Source: Acidimicrobiia bacterium (GTDB lineage: Bacteria > Actinomycetota > Acidimicrobiia > IMCC26256 > PALSA-555). Taken from it: a DNA stretch of 64,000 nucleotides. The stretch's first letter is position 1; each line of letters starts with the position of its first letter. Positions 25,725-36,421 of the stretch are shown in pieces. The DNA is taken from NCBI GenBank assembly GCA_040881685.1, contig JBBECS010000028.1:27879-91878 (forward strand), written 5' to 3'. Position numbers and translations under genes: made by a program. The notes under the pieces were generated by a model. That model was not told the origin of the DNA, ran no database searches, and saw nothing but the letters and a program-made list of their open reading frames with translations.

Positions 25725-25753
25725 TTGACCGTCTCCGCGGTCATGCCTAGCTT
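25725..25753 (+). promoter_or_regulatory. Complete sigma-70-type promoter, leaderless
   Basis: TTGACC (25725-25730), exactly 17 bases, TAGCTT (25748-25753), then six bases before the GTG at 25760. This is the best housekeeping promoter in the window and drives a leaderless mRNA for the small membrane protein and the genes behind it. Confidence 0.7.
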
Positions 25754-25759
25754 GCATGC

Positions 25760-25942
25760 GTGTTCGCGTACCTCGACGCCGGGAGTGGAAGCGTCCTCAT
25801 CGCGGCGCTCGCCGGCGGACTCGCCGGCATCGCGATCCTCGTGAAGATGTTCTGGCACCGCATCCTCGGTGTGCTCTCGCCCCGTCATCGGGCCGCGGCC
25901 GCCGCCGCGAAGGCCGAGCTCGTCGACGACGCGGAGCACTAG
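25760..25942 (+). CDS. Small single-span membrane protein, YLDAGSGS motif
   Basis: The 60-residue protein begins MFAYLDAGSGSVLIAALAGG, has one hydrophobic span (about residues 11-30), then a basic segment (KMFWHRILG) and an acidic tail. Small proteins with a YLDxGxGS opening are, from memory, common next to cell-envelope methyltransferase and sulfatase-like genes, but no function is established. It is transcribed from a clear leaderless promoter. The methyltransferase follows after 30 bases. Confidence 0.75.
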   Translation: MFAYLDAGSGSVLIAALAGGLAGIAILVKMFWHRILGVLSPRHRAAAAAAKAELVDDAEH

Positions 25943-25972
25943 CAACCGACCCACGCGCCCGGGGAGCGGAGG

Positions 25973-27361
25973 ATGGAACCCGCAGCGGGATCGTGGCGCG
26001 ACCCGTCCAGTCGAGTCTTCGAGGCCGACGGACATATCGTTCGCGCGCTCGATGCCGACGCCGCGGCCGACTACGCGGTATTGGCCGCGTCGCCGCTGTT
26101 TCGCGACGCTCTTCGTGAAAGACGCATCGTCGGAACCCGAGCGCTCGAACCACTCCCTGCAACGCTGGTGGAGCAAGGCTGGGTGGCCGCGCTCGAACAC
26201 GATCGCGTGCCCGTTGTCACCTACCCCTTCGAGTGGACCTTCTCGATGCTCCGCGACGCGGCGTTGCTCCAGCTCGACCTCACCGAGCAGGCCCTCGCAG
26301 ACGACCTGATCACGAAGGACGCCACGCCGTACAACCTCCAGTTCGTCGGCTCAAGACCCATGTTCATCGACATCGGCTCGTTCGAGCGGCTGAGCCCCGG
26401 CGAACCGTGGTTCGGGTACCGCCAGTTCTGCGAGCAGTTCCTCAACCCGCTGCTGGTCCAGTCCCAGGGGATCCCCTTTCAGCCCTGGCTCCGCGGCGAG
26501 GTGCGAGGCATCACGCCTGCGGAGTGTCGCTCGGCCCTGCCGTTCCGGACTCGTGCCCGGCCGTCAGTCTTCGTCCATGTCGGACTGCACGCGTGGGCGG
26601 AACGTCGCTACGCGGCCTCGTCGCGCGATATGCGAGGTGAGCTGCGTGCAGCGGGCTTCAATCCGAAGATCGTCCGGGCACAAGTGCGACGACTTCGAAA
26701 GCTCGTGCGTCGTCTGCGCTGGCAGCCGGCAGAGTCGACCTGGTCGGAGTACACGAAGCGAGGCCACTACAGCGATCGCGACCTCGAGACGAAAGAGGCG
26801 TTGGTTCGCCGCGTCGCTGCCTTGCGCCACCGAAGCCAGGTTCTCGACATCGGCGCGAACGACGGTCGATTCACCGACGCGGCGCTCGCAACCGCCGACT
26901 ACGCCGTGGCGCTCGACGCCGATCCGCTCGTTGTGGATCACCTGTACCGCAGGCTGCGCGAACGCGGTGAAGAGCGAATCGTCCCGGTCTACATGGACGT
27001 CGCGAATCTGTCGTCGCCGGTCGGTTGGCGCGCGAAGGAGCGTCCGGCGTTCGTCGAGCGTGTCCGTCCGGATCTCGTGCTCATGCTGGCCTTGGTGCAC
27101 CACCTGGCAATCACCGACATGGTTCCGTTCGAAGAGATCGTGGGTCTGCTCGCCGACCTCGACGCCGAAGTCGTCGTGGAGGTTCCGGCCCCCGAAGACC
27201 CGATGGTCCGCCGCCTCACCCGCACGAAGAAGGGTGGTGCCGTGGATCGGTACTCCATCGAAGCGTTCGAATCTGCGGCAGCAACATTGTTCGACGTGAT
27301 CGAGCGGCAGGTGCTCCCCTCCGACACGAGGAACCTGTACCACTTGAGGCCGCGACGCTGA
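25973..27361 (+). CDS. Two-domain SAM-dependent methyltransferase
   Basis: The 462-residue protein has a C-terminal class I methyltransferase domain from about residue 270. Its SAM motif is VLDIGANDGRF, an acidic VALDADPL follows, and LVLMLALVHHLAI forms the post-II region. The first 260 residues contain the segment ITKDATPYNLQF ... MFIDIGSFERL, which resembles the catalytic and metal loops of kinase-like phosphotransferases, though without an obvious ATP-binding loop. The segment may position a glycan or lipid acceptor. It is downstream of the small membrane protein and convergent with a membrane sulfatase-like gene, suggesting a role in modifying a cell-surface molecule. Confidence 0.8.
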   Translation: MEPAAGSWRDPSSRVFEADGHIVRALDADAAADYAVLAASPLFRDALRERRIVGTRALEPLPATLVEQGWVAALEHDRVPVVTYPFEWTFSMLRDAALLQLDLTEQALADDLITKDATPYNLQFVGSRPMFIDIGSFERLSPGEPWFGYRQFCEQFLNPLLVQSQGIPFQPWLRGEVRGITPAECRSALPFRTRARPSVFVHVGLHAWAERRYAASSRDMRGELRAAGFNPKIVRAQVRRLRKLVRRLRWQPAESTWSEYTKRGHYSDRDLETKEALVRRVAALRHRSQVLDIGANDGRFTDAALATADYAVALDADPLVVDHLYRRLRERGEERIVPVYMDVANLSSPVGWRAKERPAFVERVRPDLVLMLALVHHLAITDMVPFEEIVGLLADLDAEVVVEVPAPEDPMVRRLTRTKKGGAVDRYSIEAFESAAATLFDVIERQVLPSDTRNLYHLRPRR

Positions 27362-27377
27362 CGTCGTGCCGCGTGGT

Positions 27378-29486
27378 TCAGCGTTGTGCGGCGAGCGGAT
27401 GGAGCGTGGTGCCGGCGCTGTCGATGCGATAGACGTCGAGGCTGTTCTGTTGGGCGCGCATGAACGACGGATCGAGCATGGAGACGATACGGATGTCCTC
27501 CGTGTTCTCGAGCTGGTAGACGGGGCCGACGCCGGCGATCGTGCCATTGAGGGCGACTGCAACCCATTGGCCGGGCTCGACGCCGGTGACGGTCGCTTCG
27601 AAGAGCGCGGGGAGCACCCTGTCGAGGTTGATGTGGTCGTAGGCAGACCCCTTGTTTGCGTGAACGCTGCCGACGGGTGACCCGAGCGTCAGCGACGCCA
27701 CTGGCTCGCCGACCAGCTCTCCGTACGGGCCGATCCGGAACGGGTCCTGAGGTCCCCCATCCGAGACCAAGAAACCGTCGAGCTCTGCTGCGATCCGCAG
27801 GGCGCGTACCGGTTCCGCAACGGTCGTTCCATCGACCAATAGCTTCCGGCGATGGCGTGGCGCGGGACCGATCAATGACCGCCCGTCGAAGTGCCAATCC
27901 GCGGGGAGGTCGATGCCGAGCGCGTCGACGACCGTGGGGACCACGTCGATGGTGCGCGCGTCGCGCCGGTCGACCTCGCCGGCCACCTGACCCGGGTATT
28001 TCACGATCAACGGGACTGGCAGCACTCCGTCACGGCCCCGAGCTTCGCTCGTGTCGCGGCGAGTCTTTTCGGGCACGAACGCAACCCCGTGGTCGGCGGT
28101 GACAACCACGAGCGCGTCGTCGAGCATGCCGGTGCGCTTGAGGCGGTCGAGGAGCTGGTCGACGAGATGGTCCACGTGCATCGTCTGGAGCACGAGCCGC
28201 TGCGCGTCGACATTGACGAGGTCGACGTCGCTGGGGCGCGTGAACGACGACCGCGGAACGTAGTGGGCGTTGTACGGGCGTCCGTCGGGGAACAGCGTGT
28301 ACGGGACGTGGGGCAAGAGGCTGTGGTGGAACCAGAGTCCGGGAGAGCGGCCGGTGCGGAGAGAGGCGAGGAATGTCTCGAAGCGCGCTGCTTGGTCCAG
28401 GCTGTCGACCCCCGGGAGCGCATCGTGGTCGAAGTCCGCGAGGGTCGGTTCGGACCCGTCCTTCGTCCGGCGGGTGGCCGTGACGTGACCGAAGCCGGCC
28501 CAGCGGTCTTCGATGGTCGGGACGCCCCACTCGGTGGCAGTGGCATCGGGGAGCAGGGCGCGGAAGTAGACGGTTTCGAGGTCGGCAAAGAGCGTGGAGC
28601 TGCTGTTGGCGGACAAGCCATGCGCGTTCGAGTTGCGGCAGAGGGCGCGGGGGCACAGGCGCGTGACGGTTTCGCTGACGCGGAGGCGGTGCGATCGCGC
28701 GAAGAGGGTGAACAACGAACGCGGGTAGTTCGACGCAACCGGCACCGCCTCTTCGGGAGGCAGCAGCCCGGTCTGGATCGCCGGCACCGCTCGAATCGTC
28801 TGCGAGGACACGGTGGTGGTGTTCGGGTACCAGGTGGAGGTGTCGGCGAGGCGCGTGAAACCGGGATAGCGGGTGGCGTCGATAGCACCGCGGTCGTCGA
28901 GGAGAACACCCAGGGGAAACTCGTCGAAGACGATCACGATGACGGGCGTGCGCGTGCCCTGCAGGTCCACCGCGGCAGCAGCCGGGTCGGTGGAGAGGAT
29001 GAGGGTCTGCACTGGGGTGAGGAACAAGAAGATGGCGAGGAAGAGCGCAGGAGCGGGGGCGAGGTAGGTGATGAACGTGCGGAGGTTGCGGAGGCGGTCG
29101 TGGCCGATGGCGGCGCCGATCGCGATGACGACGGTGAGGGCGATCCACGCCGTGGTCGACAGGCCGATCGCGCGCTCGAGCGGAGGCAGAAGGGTGGCGG
29201 CGACGAGGAGGCCGACCATGACGGCGCGCGCCACCAGGGCCGCCGCTGCGGAGGCGAGCCGGATGACGGTGAGCACCGCGAGCAGCACCAGCGGCGGTAT
29301 CAACAACACCGCGAAGGCGACCGCGACGAGGGCGCGGCCGTCGAGGTCGTGAGCGACGAAGAACGTGGGGTTCTTGCCGAGCAGGTCGAACAGCGGCTGA
29401 GCGATGGCGAACCCACACAACGCGAAGAGATGCGCCGCGTCGATCAGCAGGCTCGGTCGTCGTGTGACGGCTGGTACCGCGATCAA
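27378..29486 (-). CDS. Membrane-anchored sulfatase/phosphoethanolamine-transferase-like hydrolase
   Basis: The 702-residue protein has about five N-terminal membrane spans (residues about 12-190), followed by an alkaline-phosphatase-superfamily domain. [12 protein letters not shown] carries the first metal-binding Asp, and [18 protein letters not shown] is the region of the Thr/Ser nucleophile. HSLLPHVPY and [11 protein letters not shown] supply further metal ligands. A C-terminal domain of about 130 residues follows. Such proteins hydrolyse or transfer phosphate or sulfate esters on envelope glycans or lipids. The best start is TTG 29486, which overlaps the sdhB stop as TTGA. No ATG is available nearby, so the start is uncertain. 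Confidence 0.75.
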   Translation of the reverse strand: MIAVPAVTRRPSLLIDAAHLFALCGFAIAQPLFDLLGKNPTFFVAHDLDGRALVAVAFAVLLIPPLVLLAVLTVIRLASAAAALVARAVMVGLLVAATLLPPLERAIGLSTTAWIALTVVIAIGAAIGHDRLRNLRTFITYLAPAPALFLAIFLFLTPVQTLILSTDPAAAAVDLQGTRTPVIVIVFDEFPLGVLLDDRGAIDATRYPGFTRLADTSTWYPNTTTVSSQTIRAVPAIQTGLLPPEEAVPVASNYPRSLFTLFARSHRLRVSETVTRLCPRALCRNSNAHGLSANSSSTLFADLETVYFRALLPDATATEWGVPTIEDRWAGFGHVTATRRTKDGSEPTLADFDHDALPGVDSLDQAARFETFLASLRTGRSPGLWFHHSLLPHVPYTLFPDGRPYNAHYVPRSSFTRPSDVDLVNVDAQRLVLQTMHVDHLVDQLLDRLKRTGMLDDALVVVTADHGVAFVPEKTRRDTSEARGRDGVLPVPLIVKYPGQVAGEVDRRDARTIDVVPTVVDALGIDLPADWHFDGRSLIGPAPRHRRKLLVDGTTVAEPVRALRIAAELDGFLVSDGGPQDPFRIGPYGELVGEPVASLTLGSPVGSVHANKGSAYDHINLDRVLPALFEATVTGVEPGQWVAVALNGTIAGVGPVYQLENTEDIRIVSMLDPSFMRAQQNSLDVYRIDSAGTTLHPLAAQR

Positions 29487-30247
29487 GACTTCTGGCCGGT
29501 GAGGCGGCGCTGCTTGAACTGCGCCCGGATGTAGTCGCGGTTCATGAGCGCGATGAAGTCGGTGCTGATCTCTTTCGGGCACGCCCTTTCGCACTCGCCG
29601 TGGTTCGTGCACGAACCGAACCAGCGCTCCATCTCGTCGACCATCGCGACGACGCGCGACCACCGCTCCGGCTGGCCCTGTGGCAACAGGTTGAGGTGCT
29701 GGATCTTGGCCGCGGTGAAGAGCTGCGCCGCGCTGTTCGGGCACGCGGCGACGCACGCGCCGCACCCGATGCACGCGGCGGCGTCCATCGCGGCGTCGGC
29801 GACCTCCTTGGGCACCGCGATCTGGTTCGCCTCGGGTGCTGTTCCCGTGGGCGTGGTGATGTAGCCGCCGGCTTCGATGATGCGGTCGAACGCCGAGCGG
29901 TCGACGCAGAGGTCCTTGATCACGGGGAAGGCGGCGGCGCGCCACGGCTCCACGGTGATCGTGGCACCGTTCTCGAACTTGCGCATGTGGAGCTGGCACG
30001 TCGCTGTGCCCTTCTCCGGGCCGTGCGCGCGCCCGTTGATCATCATGGCGCAGGACCCACAGATGCCCTCGCGGCAGTCGTGGTCGAACGCGACCGGCTC
30101 ATCGCCCTTCGAGATCAGACGCTCGTTGAGCACATCGAAGAGCTCGAGGAATGACATGTCGGGGCTGACATCGTCGACCTCGTAGATCTGGAACGCGCCA
30201 CCGTCCTTCGGTCCGCCTTGGCGCCAGACGTTGAGTGTGATCTTCAC
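29483..30247 (-). CDS. sdhB: Succinate dehydrogenase iron-sulfur subunit
   Basis: The 254-residue subunit carries electrons from flavin to quinone. The 2Fe-2S ligands are in [20 protein letters not shown] with a later Cys (TATCQLHM). The 4Fe-4S and 3Fe-4S ligands are in [16 protein letters not shown] and in [16 protein letters not shown]. Translation starts at GTG 30247 with GAGGGG upstream, seven bases after the sdhA stop. The gene is followed by a TTGA-coupled sulfatase-like gene that is unlikely to be functionally related. Confidence 0.95.
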   Translation of the reverse strand: MKITLNVWRQGGPKDGGAFQIYEVDDVSPDMSFLELFDVLNERLISKGDEPVAFDHDCREGICGSCAMMINGRAHGPEKGTATCQLHMRKFENGATITVEPWRAAAFPVIKDLCVDRSAFDRIIEAGGYITTPTGTAPEANQIAVPKEVADAAMDAAACIGCGACVAACPNSAAQLFTAAKIQHLNLLPQGQPERWSRVVAMVDEMERWFGSCTNHGECERACPKEISTDFIALMNRDYIRAQFKQRRLTGQKS

Positions 30248-30254
30248 GAACCCC

Positions 30255-32167
<1,913 letters not shown>

Positions 32168-32171
<4 letters not shown>

Positions 32172-32905
32172 GGGTGGACCCCCGCGGTGATGAGGATCGG
32201 CAGGGCGACGTTGCCGGTGGTGATGAGACCGGCGAACCCCACCGCGAAGTAGCGGCGCCAGGTGTTGTACCGGGGGTTGTTGAACCCGAGGCTCTGGAAC
32301 ATCGACCATGCGCCGTGGAAGATGTGGAGACCGAGCGCGAGGTTGGCGACGACGTACGCCACGGCCACCGGCACTCGCTCGAAGCTCGCAATCATGTTGC
32401 GGTAGGGGTTGCCGCCTTCGTACCCGGGGTTCACCGTGCCGAACGTGAGATCGAGCAAGTGGAAGATCACGAAGAGCAAGACGATCACGCCCGTCCACCG
32501 CATCGTGCGTGACGCGAAGTTCGCCGCGGCGTAATCACGCGGCGACTGGTACTGCGTGGGTCGAGCTCGCCGGTTGATCAGCGTGAGCTGGTACGCCGCG
32601 ACGATGTGGATGACGAAGGCGGCGAGCAACCCGACGCGCAGTCCGTACAGCACGACCTCACGTGGCAGGGCGGGCTCACCCAGGCGGCGGAGCCAGTCGG
32701 CGTACTCGTTGATGTCTTCCTTGCCGAGGAAGATCTTGAGGTTGCCGACCATGTGGGCGAGCACGTAGCCGAGCAACATGATCCCGCTGACGGCCATCAG
32801 CCACTTCTTGGCGACGGCGGAGCGGTAGAAGGTGACGACGAACGGCGCTCGACGGCTCGGCGTGCGCGCGGGCGCGTCGGTCATTTCCCCCGCGACCTTC
32901 GTCAT
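32168..32905 (-). CDS. sdhC: Succinate dehydrogenase cytochrome b subunit (b558 type)
   Basis: The 245-residue protein has five membrane helices. Heme-ligand candidates are His in [24 protein letters not shown] and LHIFHGAW, a pattern of the single-subunit b558 family with two hemes. It anchors SdhAB in the membrane and passes electrons to quinone. The ATG at 32905 follows GGGAGG. A TAGCGT box on the minus strand at 32939-32944 is a possible -10 for the whole sdhCAB operon. Confidence 0.93.
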
Positions 32906-33007
32906 CGTTCCTCCCGGCCAGGTATGGCCAGCGCTTTGACGCTAGCGCCGGGCAACGCCGTGACTCCGATTCTCGAACGTCCGCTCGGGGCGTCGCGAGG
33001 CCGCTGG

Positions 33008-33013
33008 TACGCT
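33008..33013 (+). promoter_or_regulatory. Candidate -10 box for the AAA+ ATPase gene
   Basis: TACGCT preceded by GG lies 33 bases before the ATG at 33047, with AAGGAG in between. It is similar in sequence and position to the TACGAT box before 6949. Confidence 0.35.
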
Positions 33014-33046
33014 CCCGCGCCGTCCCCCCGGAAGGAGCTCGCACTC

Positions 33047-34447
33047 ATGACCCGACCCGGCACTCTCGGCGAGCTACGAGCGAGCGGCTGGGTCTCGCGG
33101 CCGGTGAAGCAAGAGGTGCGCGAGAACGCGGTCCGGCGGATCTCGGAGAGTCAGCCCGTCGTCGACGGTCTGATCGGGTACGACGACACCGTGCTGCCCC
33201 AGCTCGAGAACGCGTTGCTCGCGAGCCACGACGTGATCTTCCTCGGGGAGCGCGGTCAGGCCAAGACCCGCATGATCCGCTCGCTCGTCGGTCTTCTCGA
33301 CGAGTGGATGCCCATCATCGCCGGCAGCGAGATCAACGACGACCCGTACGAGCCGATCTCGCACCACGCGCGACTGCTGGTTGCCGAGCGGGGCGACGAG
33401 ACGCCCATCGAGTGGGTACACCGTGATCGGCGCTTCGGCGAGAAGCTGGCCACACCCGACACGTCGATCGCCGATCTCATCGGCGAGGTCGACCCGATCA
33501 AGGTGGCCGAGGGTCGCTACCTCTCCGACGAGCTCACGATCCACTACGGGCTCGTCCCTCGCACCAACCGTGGCATCTTCTCGATCAACGAGCTGCCCGA
33601 CCTCGCCGAGCGCATCCAGGTGGGTCTGCTCAACGTGCTCGAGGAGCGAGACGTGCAGATCCGCGGCTACAAGATCCGGCTGCCCCTCGACCTCATGCTG
33701 GTCGCGTCGGCCAACCCCGAGGACTACACGAACCGCGGTCGCATCATCACCCCGTTGAAGGACCGGTTCGGGGCGCAGATCCGCACGCACTACCCACTCG
33801 ACGTGGACGTGGAGATGGACGTCGTCGAGCAAGAGGCGACGGTGAACGTGCCGGATGGGATGCGGGTGTCGGTGCCGCTCTTCATGGCCGAGATCGTGTC
33901 GGAGATGAGTCAGCAGGCTCGACGGTCACCGCACATCAACCAGCGCTCCGGTGTCTCGGTCCGGATGTCGGTGGCCAACTACGAGACCGTCGTCGCGAAC
34001 GCGACTCGCAGGGCGCTGCGCAACGGCGAAGACGAGGTGGTGCCGCGCGTGAGCGACCTCGAGGCGCTGGCGTCGAGCACGGCCGGCAAGGTGGAGTTCG
34101 AGACGGTCGACGACGGTCGCGAGGAGCAGGTGCTCGACCGCATCGTGAAGGCTGCGGTGCTCGAGACGTTCCGCGCCACCTGCAAGCCGGAGAAGCTCAC
34201 GGAGCTCGTCACCGCGTTCGACGAGGGACTAATCGTGCACGCGGGTGACGACATGCCCGCAGCCGAGTACGCCAAGCTCCTGTCGAGCCTTCCCGGGCTG
34301 CGCGAGACCCTGGCGGATCTCGAGGTGGAGGAGACGCCGGCTGGGGTCGCGTCAGCGGTCGAGTTCGTGCTCGAAGGCCTCCATCTCTCCAAGCGGCTCA
34401 ACAAGGACGCCACGGGAGGCAAGTCGGCGTATCGAGGCCGCGGCTAG
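33047..34447 (+). CDS. MoxR/ChlI-type AAA+ ATPase
   Basis: The 466-residue protein is an AAA+ ATPase of the MoxR/magnesium-chelatase-I class, which acts as a chaperone with a VWA-domain partner. The Walker A loop is FLGERGQAKTRMI (GERGQAKT). The Walker B region reads GIFSINELPDL, with Asn where the family usually has Asp. NVLEERDVQIRGYKIRLPLD and LVASANPEDYTNRGRIITPL are the sensor and arginine-finger blocks. The AAGGAG site and the ATG at 33047 are well placed. The VWA protein at 36422 is the likely partner, although unrelated genes lie between. The client is unknown; it is probably not chlorophyll synthesis. Confidence 0.88.
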   Translation: MTRPGTLGELRASGWVSRPVKQEVRENAVRRISESQPVVDGLIGYDDTVLPQLENALLASHDVIFLGERGQAKTRMIRSLVGLLDEWMPIIAGSEINDDPYEPISHHARLLVAERGDETPIEWVHRDRRFGEKLATPDTSIADLIGEVDPIKVAEGRYLSDELTIHYGLVPRTNRGIFSINELPDLAERIQVGLLNVLEERDVQIRGYKIRLPLDLMLVASANPEDYTNRGRIITPLKDRFGAQIRTHYPLDVDVEMDVVEQEATVNVPDGMRVSVPLFMAEIVSEMSQQARRSPHINQRSGVSVRMSVANYETVVANATRRALRNGEDEVVPRVSDLEALASSTAGKVEFETVDDGREEQVLDRIVKAAVLETFRATCKPEKLTELVTAFDEGLIVHAGDDMPAAEYAKLLSSLPGLRETLADLEVEETPAGVASAVEFVLEGLHLSKRLNKDATGGKSAYRGRG

Positions 34448-34474
34448 CGTTTCCTCGACGAAGGGAGCCAACAG

Positions 34475-34891
34475 ATGCGACGCTTCGTTCGAGCACTCGT
34501 CACCAGTGCGCTGATCGCCGGCCTCATCGCAGGCACCGCCGCGAGCGCTCCCGCGCGCGTTGCCGAGAAGAGCGCCAAGAAGTTCTGCGAACGCTTATTG
34601 GCGATCAGCTCGACGGTCCCGGACGTGAGCGGAGAGTCCGGGTTCGCGGACGCTTCGGCCGCGTTCGTGAAGCAGTACAAGAAGCTCGCCAAGGCGGCGC
34701 CCACGGGAGAGCTTCGCAAAGCCGCCAAGACGATCGCCAAGTACTACGGCAGAATCGCTGACGGCGTGGACCCGAATTCGGCAGCCGCGAGCTACAACGA
34801 CAACGAAATCGAGGCGATCGCCACGATCACCGAGTACAGCCTCGCGAACTGCCCCGCCGCCGGCGTGGGCCCCGACGCGTCGCAGCCCTGA
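34475..34891 (+). CDS. Secreted alpha-helical hypothetical protein
   Basis: The 138-residue product has a signal peptide (MRRFVRALVTSALIAGLIAG, then TAASAPA). The mature part is Lys/Ala-rich and helical with two cysteines (KKFCERL and LANCPAAG), which may pair. No enzyme motif is visible. AAGGGAG precedes the ATG at 34475. A TAGCGT box overlaps the upstream stop at 34445. The sequence resembles the general type of small exported actinobacterial proteins without known function. Confidence 0.65.
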   Translation: MRRFVRALVTSALIAGLIAGTAASAPARVAEKSAKKFCERLLAISSTVPDVSGESGFADASAAFVKQYKKLAKAAPTGELRKAAKTIAKYYGRIADGVDPNSAAASYNDNEIEAIATITEYSLANCPAAGVGPDASQP

Positions 34892-34914
34892 GTGAGCCGT
34901 CGTTGACGGCTCAC
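34892..34914. terminator. Bidirectional terminator hairpin
   Basis: A perfect 10-bp stem GTGAGCCGTC/GACGGCTCAC with loop GTT follows the stop of the secreted protein directly. It lies between two convergent genes (ending at 34891 and 34941), so it can serve both strands. No T-run follows, as is common in high-GC actinobacteria. Confidence 0.7.
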
Positions 34915-34940
34915 CGCCGGCCGCGACCCGTCCATCTGAT

Positions 34941-35300
34941 CTAGAGCCCGCCCTCGCGGTCGTACACGCCGCACGCCTGGTTGGCGAGCCGGTTCACATC
35001 GTCGACCGCCTCGCGCACGTCGGGATCGTCCTTGATCGACGGGTCGTCTTCCACGCGCTCCAGTGCGTCGAGGAACACCTGCGCGGCGTCGTCGACCGCC
35101 TTCGGCGCCGTACGAGCGAGCTCCGCCACGCGCTCGATCTGACGATCGATGTCGATCTCCCCGCGCTTCTGCTGCCGCTCCAGCTCGGAGTCGTACCGAT
35201 CAGCCGCTAGACAAAACGCCTTCGAAGCCTTCGGTGTCTGCGAGCCGCTGCAGCCCACCATCAACACCAAGACCGCAAAGAAGAGAAGCACTCGCCGCAC
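34941..35300 (-). CDS. Small lipoprotein
   Basis: A GTG at 35300 opens a 119-residue protein with a short signal (VRRVLLFFAVLVLMVGC). The lipobox cysteine is residue 17, and SGSQTP follows. The mature part is acidic and helical with many Asp, Glu and Arg residues (DDPSIKDDPDVREAVDDVN) and one more pair of cysteines. No family is recognised. Its upstream region is occupied by the left palindrome of the DUF559 element, 64 bases from the start. Confidence 0.7.
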   Translation of the reverse strand: MRRVLLFFAVLVLMVGCSGSQTPKASKAFCLAADRYDSELERQQKRGEIDIDRQIERVAELARTAPKAVDDAAQVFLDALERVEDDPSIKDDPDVREAVDDVNRLANQACGVYDREGGL

Positions 35301-35363
35301 CCCCCGATTCTCGCCCCCCGCCCACCCCCTTCCCGAACCGGCCCCCCACCCGTTCCCCCAACC

Positions 35364-35414
35364 GGAGCAAGTGACGCTCAAGGTCAAATACGGAGCCTTT
35401 CCGTCACTTGCTCC
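35364..35414 (+). repeat. Left palindromic inverted repeat of the DUF559 element
   Basis: Perfect 13-bp arms GGAGCAAGTGACG (35364-35376) and CGTCACTTGCTCC (35402-35414) enclose a 25-base loop containing GGTCAAATACGGA. A 48-bp portion matches the reverse complement of 36331-36379 at 42 of 48 positions. The right arm contains the stop codon of the DUF559 gene. Confidence 0.85.
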
Positions 35415-36306
35415 GTTGGGCGAGTGCGTTCCGCACCCGTTCGACCACCGCGCGTCGCGATGACTTGGCCGTGAAGTGGAGCACGCGCCAGTCCTCATCT
35501 TCGAGATCCATGTCGCGGTCACGATCTGCGTCGAACGACGTGCGCATGCGATGCGCGTCCCAACCGTCGTACTCAATTGCGATCTTCAACTCGGGATACG
35601 CGAGATCAGGCTTGTACGTGCGATTCCCCACGCGGACTCGGTGCTGTTGCCGGGGTGGAGGTAGGCCCGCCTCCACGATCCACTGCACGATCTTGAGCTC
35701 TTGATCGCTCCCTCCCGCATCAAAGCCTGGGGTTCGAGCCTCGAGGATCGCCCGCATCACCGTGCTGCGACGACGCCCCTTCGTTTTGAGATCGAGAAAG
35801 ACGCGATGCAGTTGTTGGAGCGTCGTAAGTCGACGACGAAGTGCGTCGTCGAGTGCGCGCTCCACGACCCATGGTGGGCAGCAAGCAGTCAGATCGCACA
35901 GCGTGCGAGCAGGCGTGGTCACCGGAATGCAACCCGACCGCATCGTGTGGAGGCGACCACGGACGACGGTGTCGTGAACAACGACCCCTGGAAGTCGTGC
36001 ACGGCGGGCGCGACGCACGGTGATCTCGAAGGCATCTGGAGCTTCGAAGCCCATGAGGCGCCAGAGCCACGCGGCCGATCGAAACGAAGCCACCGCTCCC
36101 CGGCCGCCGGCCAAGCAAGCGGCCAGCAAGAGTTGGTCCCACGTCTCCGGCGCACCCGCAACTCGGAGGACTCCTTCGCGAACGCGGTCAAGCTCACCTC
36201 GCCGGACCCGGTGCTTGATCTGACTCTCGGTCAACACGCGCAGCGCCTGTTCGTACGTGATCAGCGCGAGTTGGCGCCTTGCGATCCGACGAAGTCGACT
36301 GTCCAT
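35404..36306 (-). CDS. DUF559/Vsr-like nuclease-fold protein with AbiEi-type N-domain
   Basis: The 300-residue protein has an N-terminal winged-helix-like part (RRQLALITYEQALRVLTESQ, then a GELDRVREGVLRVAG hairpin) like the domain of AbiEi-type antitoxins. The C-terminal DUF559 domain has a PD-(D/E)XK-like core: YKPDLAYPELKIAIEYDG, with Asp234, Glu245 and Asp247, followed by WRVLHFTA. DUF559 is related to very-short-patch repair endonucleases, but activity is not established. The gene is bracketed by inverted palindromes, and its stop codon lies inside the left one. ATG 36306 is preferred. A TTG at 36336, inside the right palindrome, would add ten residues. Confidence 0.85.
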   Translation of the reverse strand: MDSRLRRIARRQLALITYEQALRVLTESQIKHRVRRGELDRVREGVLRVAGAPETWDQLLLAACLAGGRGAVASFRSAAWLWRLMGFEAPDAFEITVRRARRARLPGVVVHDTVVRGRLHTMRSGCIPVTTPARTLCDLTACCPPWVVERALDDALRRRLTTLQQLHRVFLDLKTKGRRRSTVMRAILEARTPGFDAGGSDQELKIVQWIVEAGLPPPRQQHRVRVGNRTYKPDLAYPELKIAIEYDGWDAHRMRTSFDADRDRDMDLEDEDWRVLHFTAKSSRRAVVERVRNALAQRSK

Positions 36307-36331
36307 GCCGCTCTTCGACGACCCGTAGCCC

Positions 36332-36379
36332 AGCAAGTGACGCGAACGTTCCGTATTTGACCCTCAGCGTCACTTGCTC
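36332..36379 (-). repeat. Right palindromic inverted repeat of the DUF559 element
   Basis: Perfect 12-bp arms AGCAAGTGACGC (36332-36343) and GCGTCACTTGCT (36367-36378) enclose a loop with TCCGTATTTGACC. Relative to the left repeat the whole unit is inverted and differs at six of 48 positions. It ends 43 bases before the start of the VWA gene. Confidence 0.85.
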
Positions 36380-36409
36380 GATACGGGGGGTCGGCCTTCG
36401 GACCCGGGG

Positions 36410-36415
36410 TACCTT
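36410..36415 (+). promoter_or_regulatory. -10 box, leaderless start of VWA gene
   Basis: TACCTT, then six bases (GGGCGG), then the ATG at 36422. There is no ribosome site, so a leaderless transcript is likely. The right palindrome of the DUF559 element lies immediately upstream, where a -35 would usually need to be no more than about 20 bases away. Confidence 0.5.
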
Positions 36416-36421
36416 GGGCGG

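Noticed and set aside
36307-36336. Ten-residue N-terminal extension of the DUF559 protein from a TTG in the palindrome arm.
   Set aside because: An ATG at 36306 starts right before the conserved domain, and the extension is translated from repeat sequence. It was kept only as an alternative.
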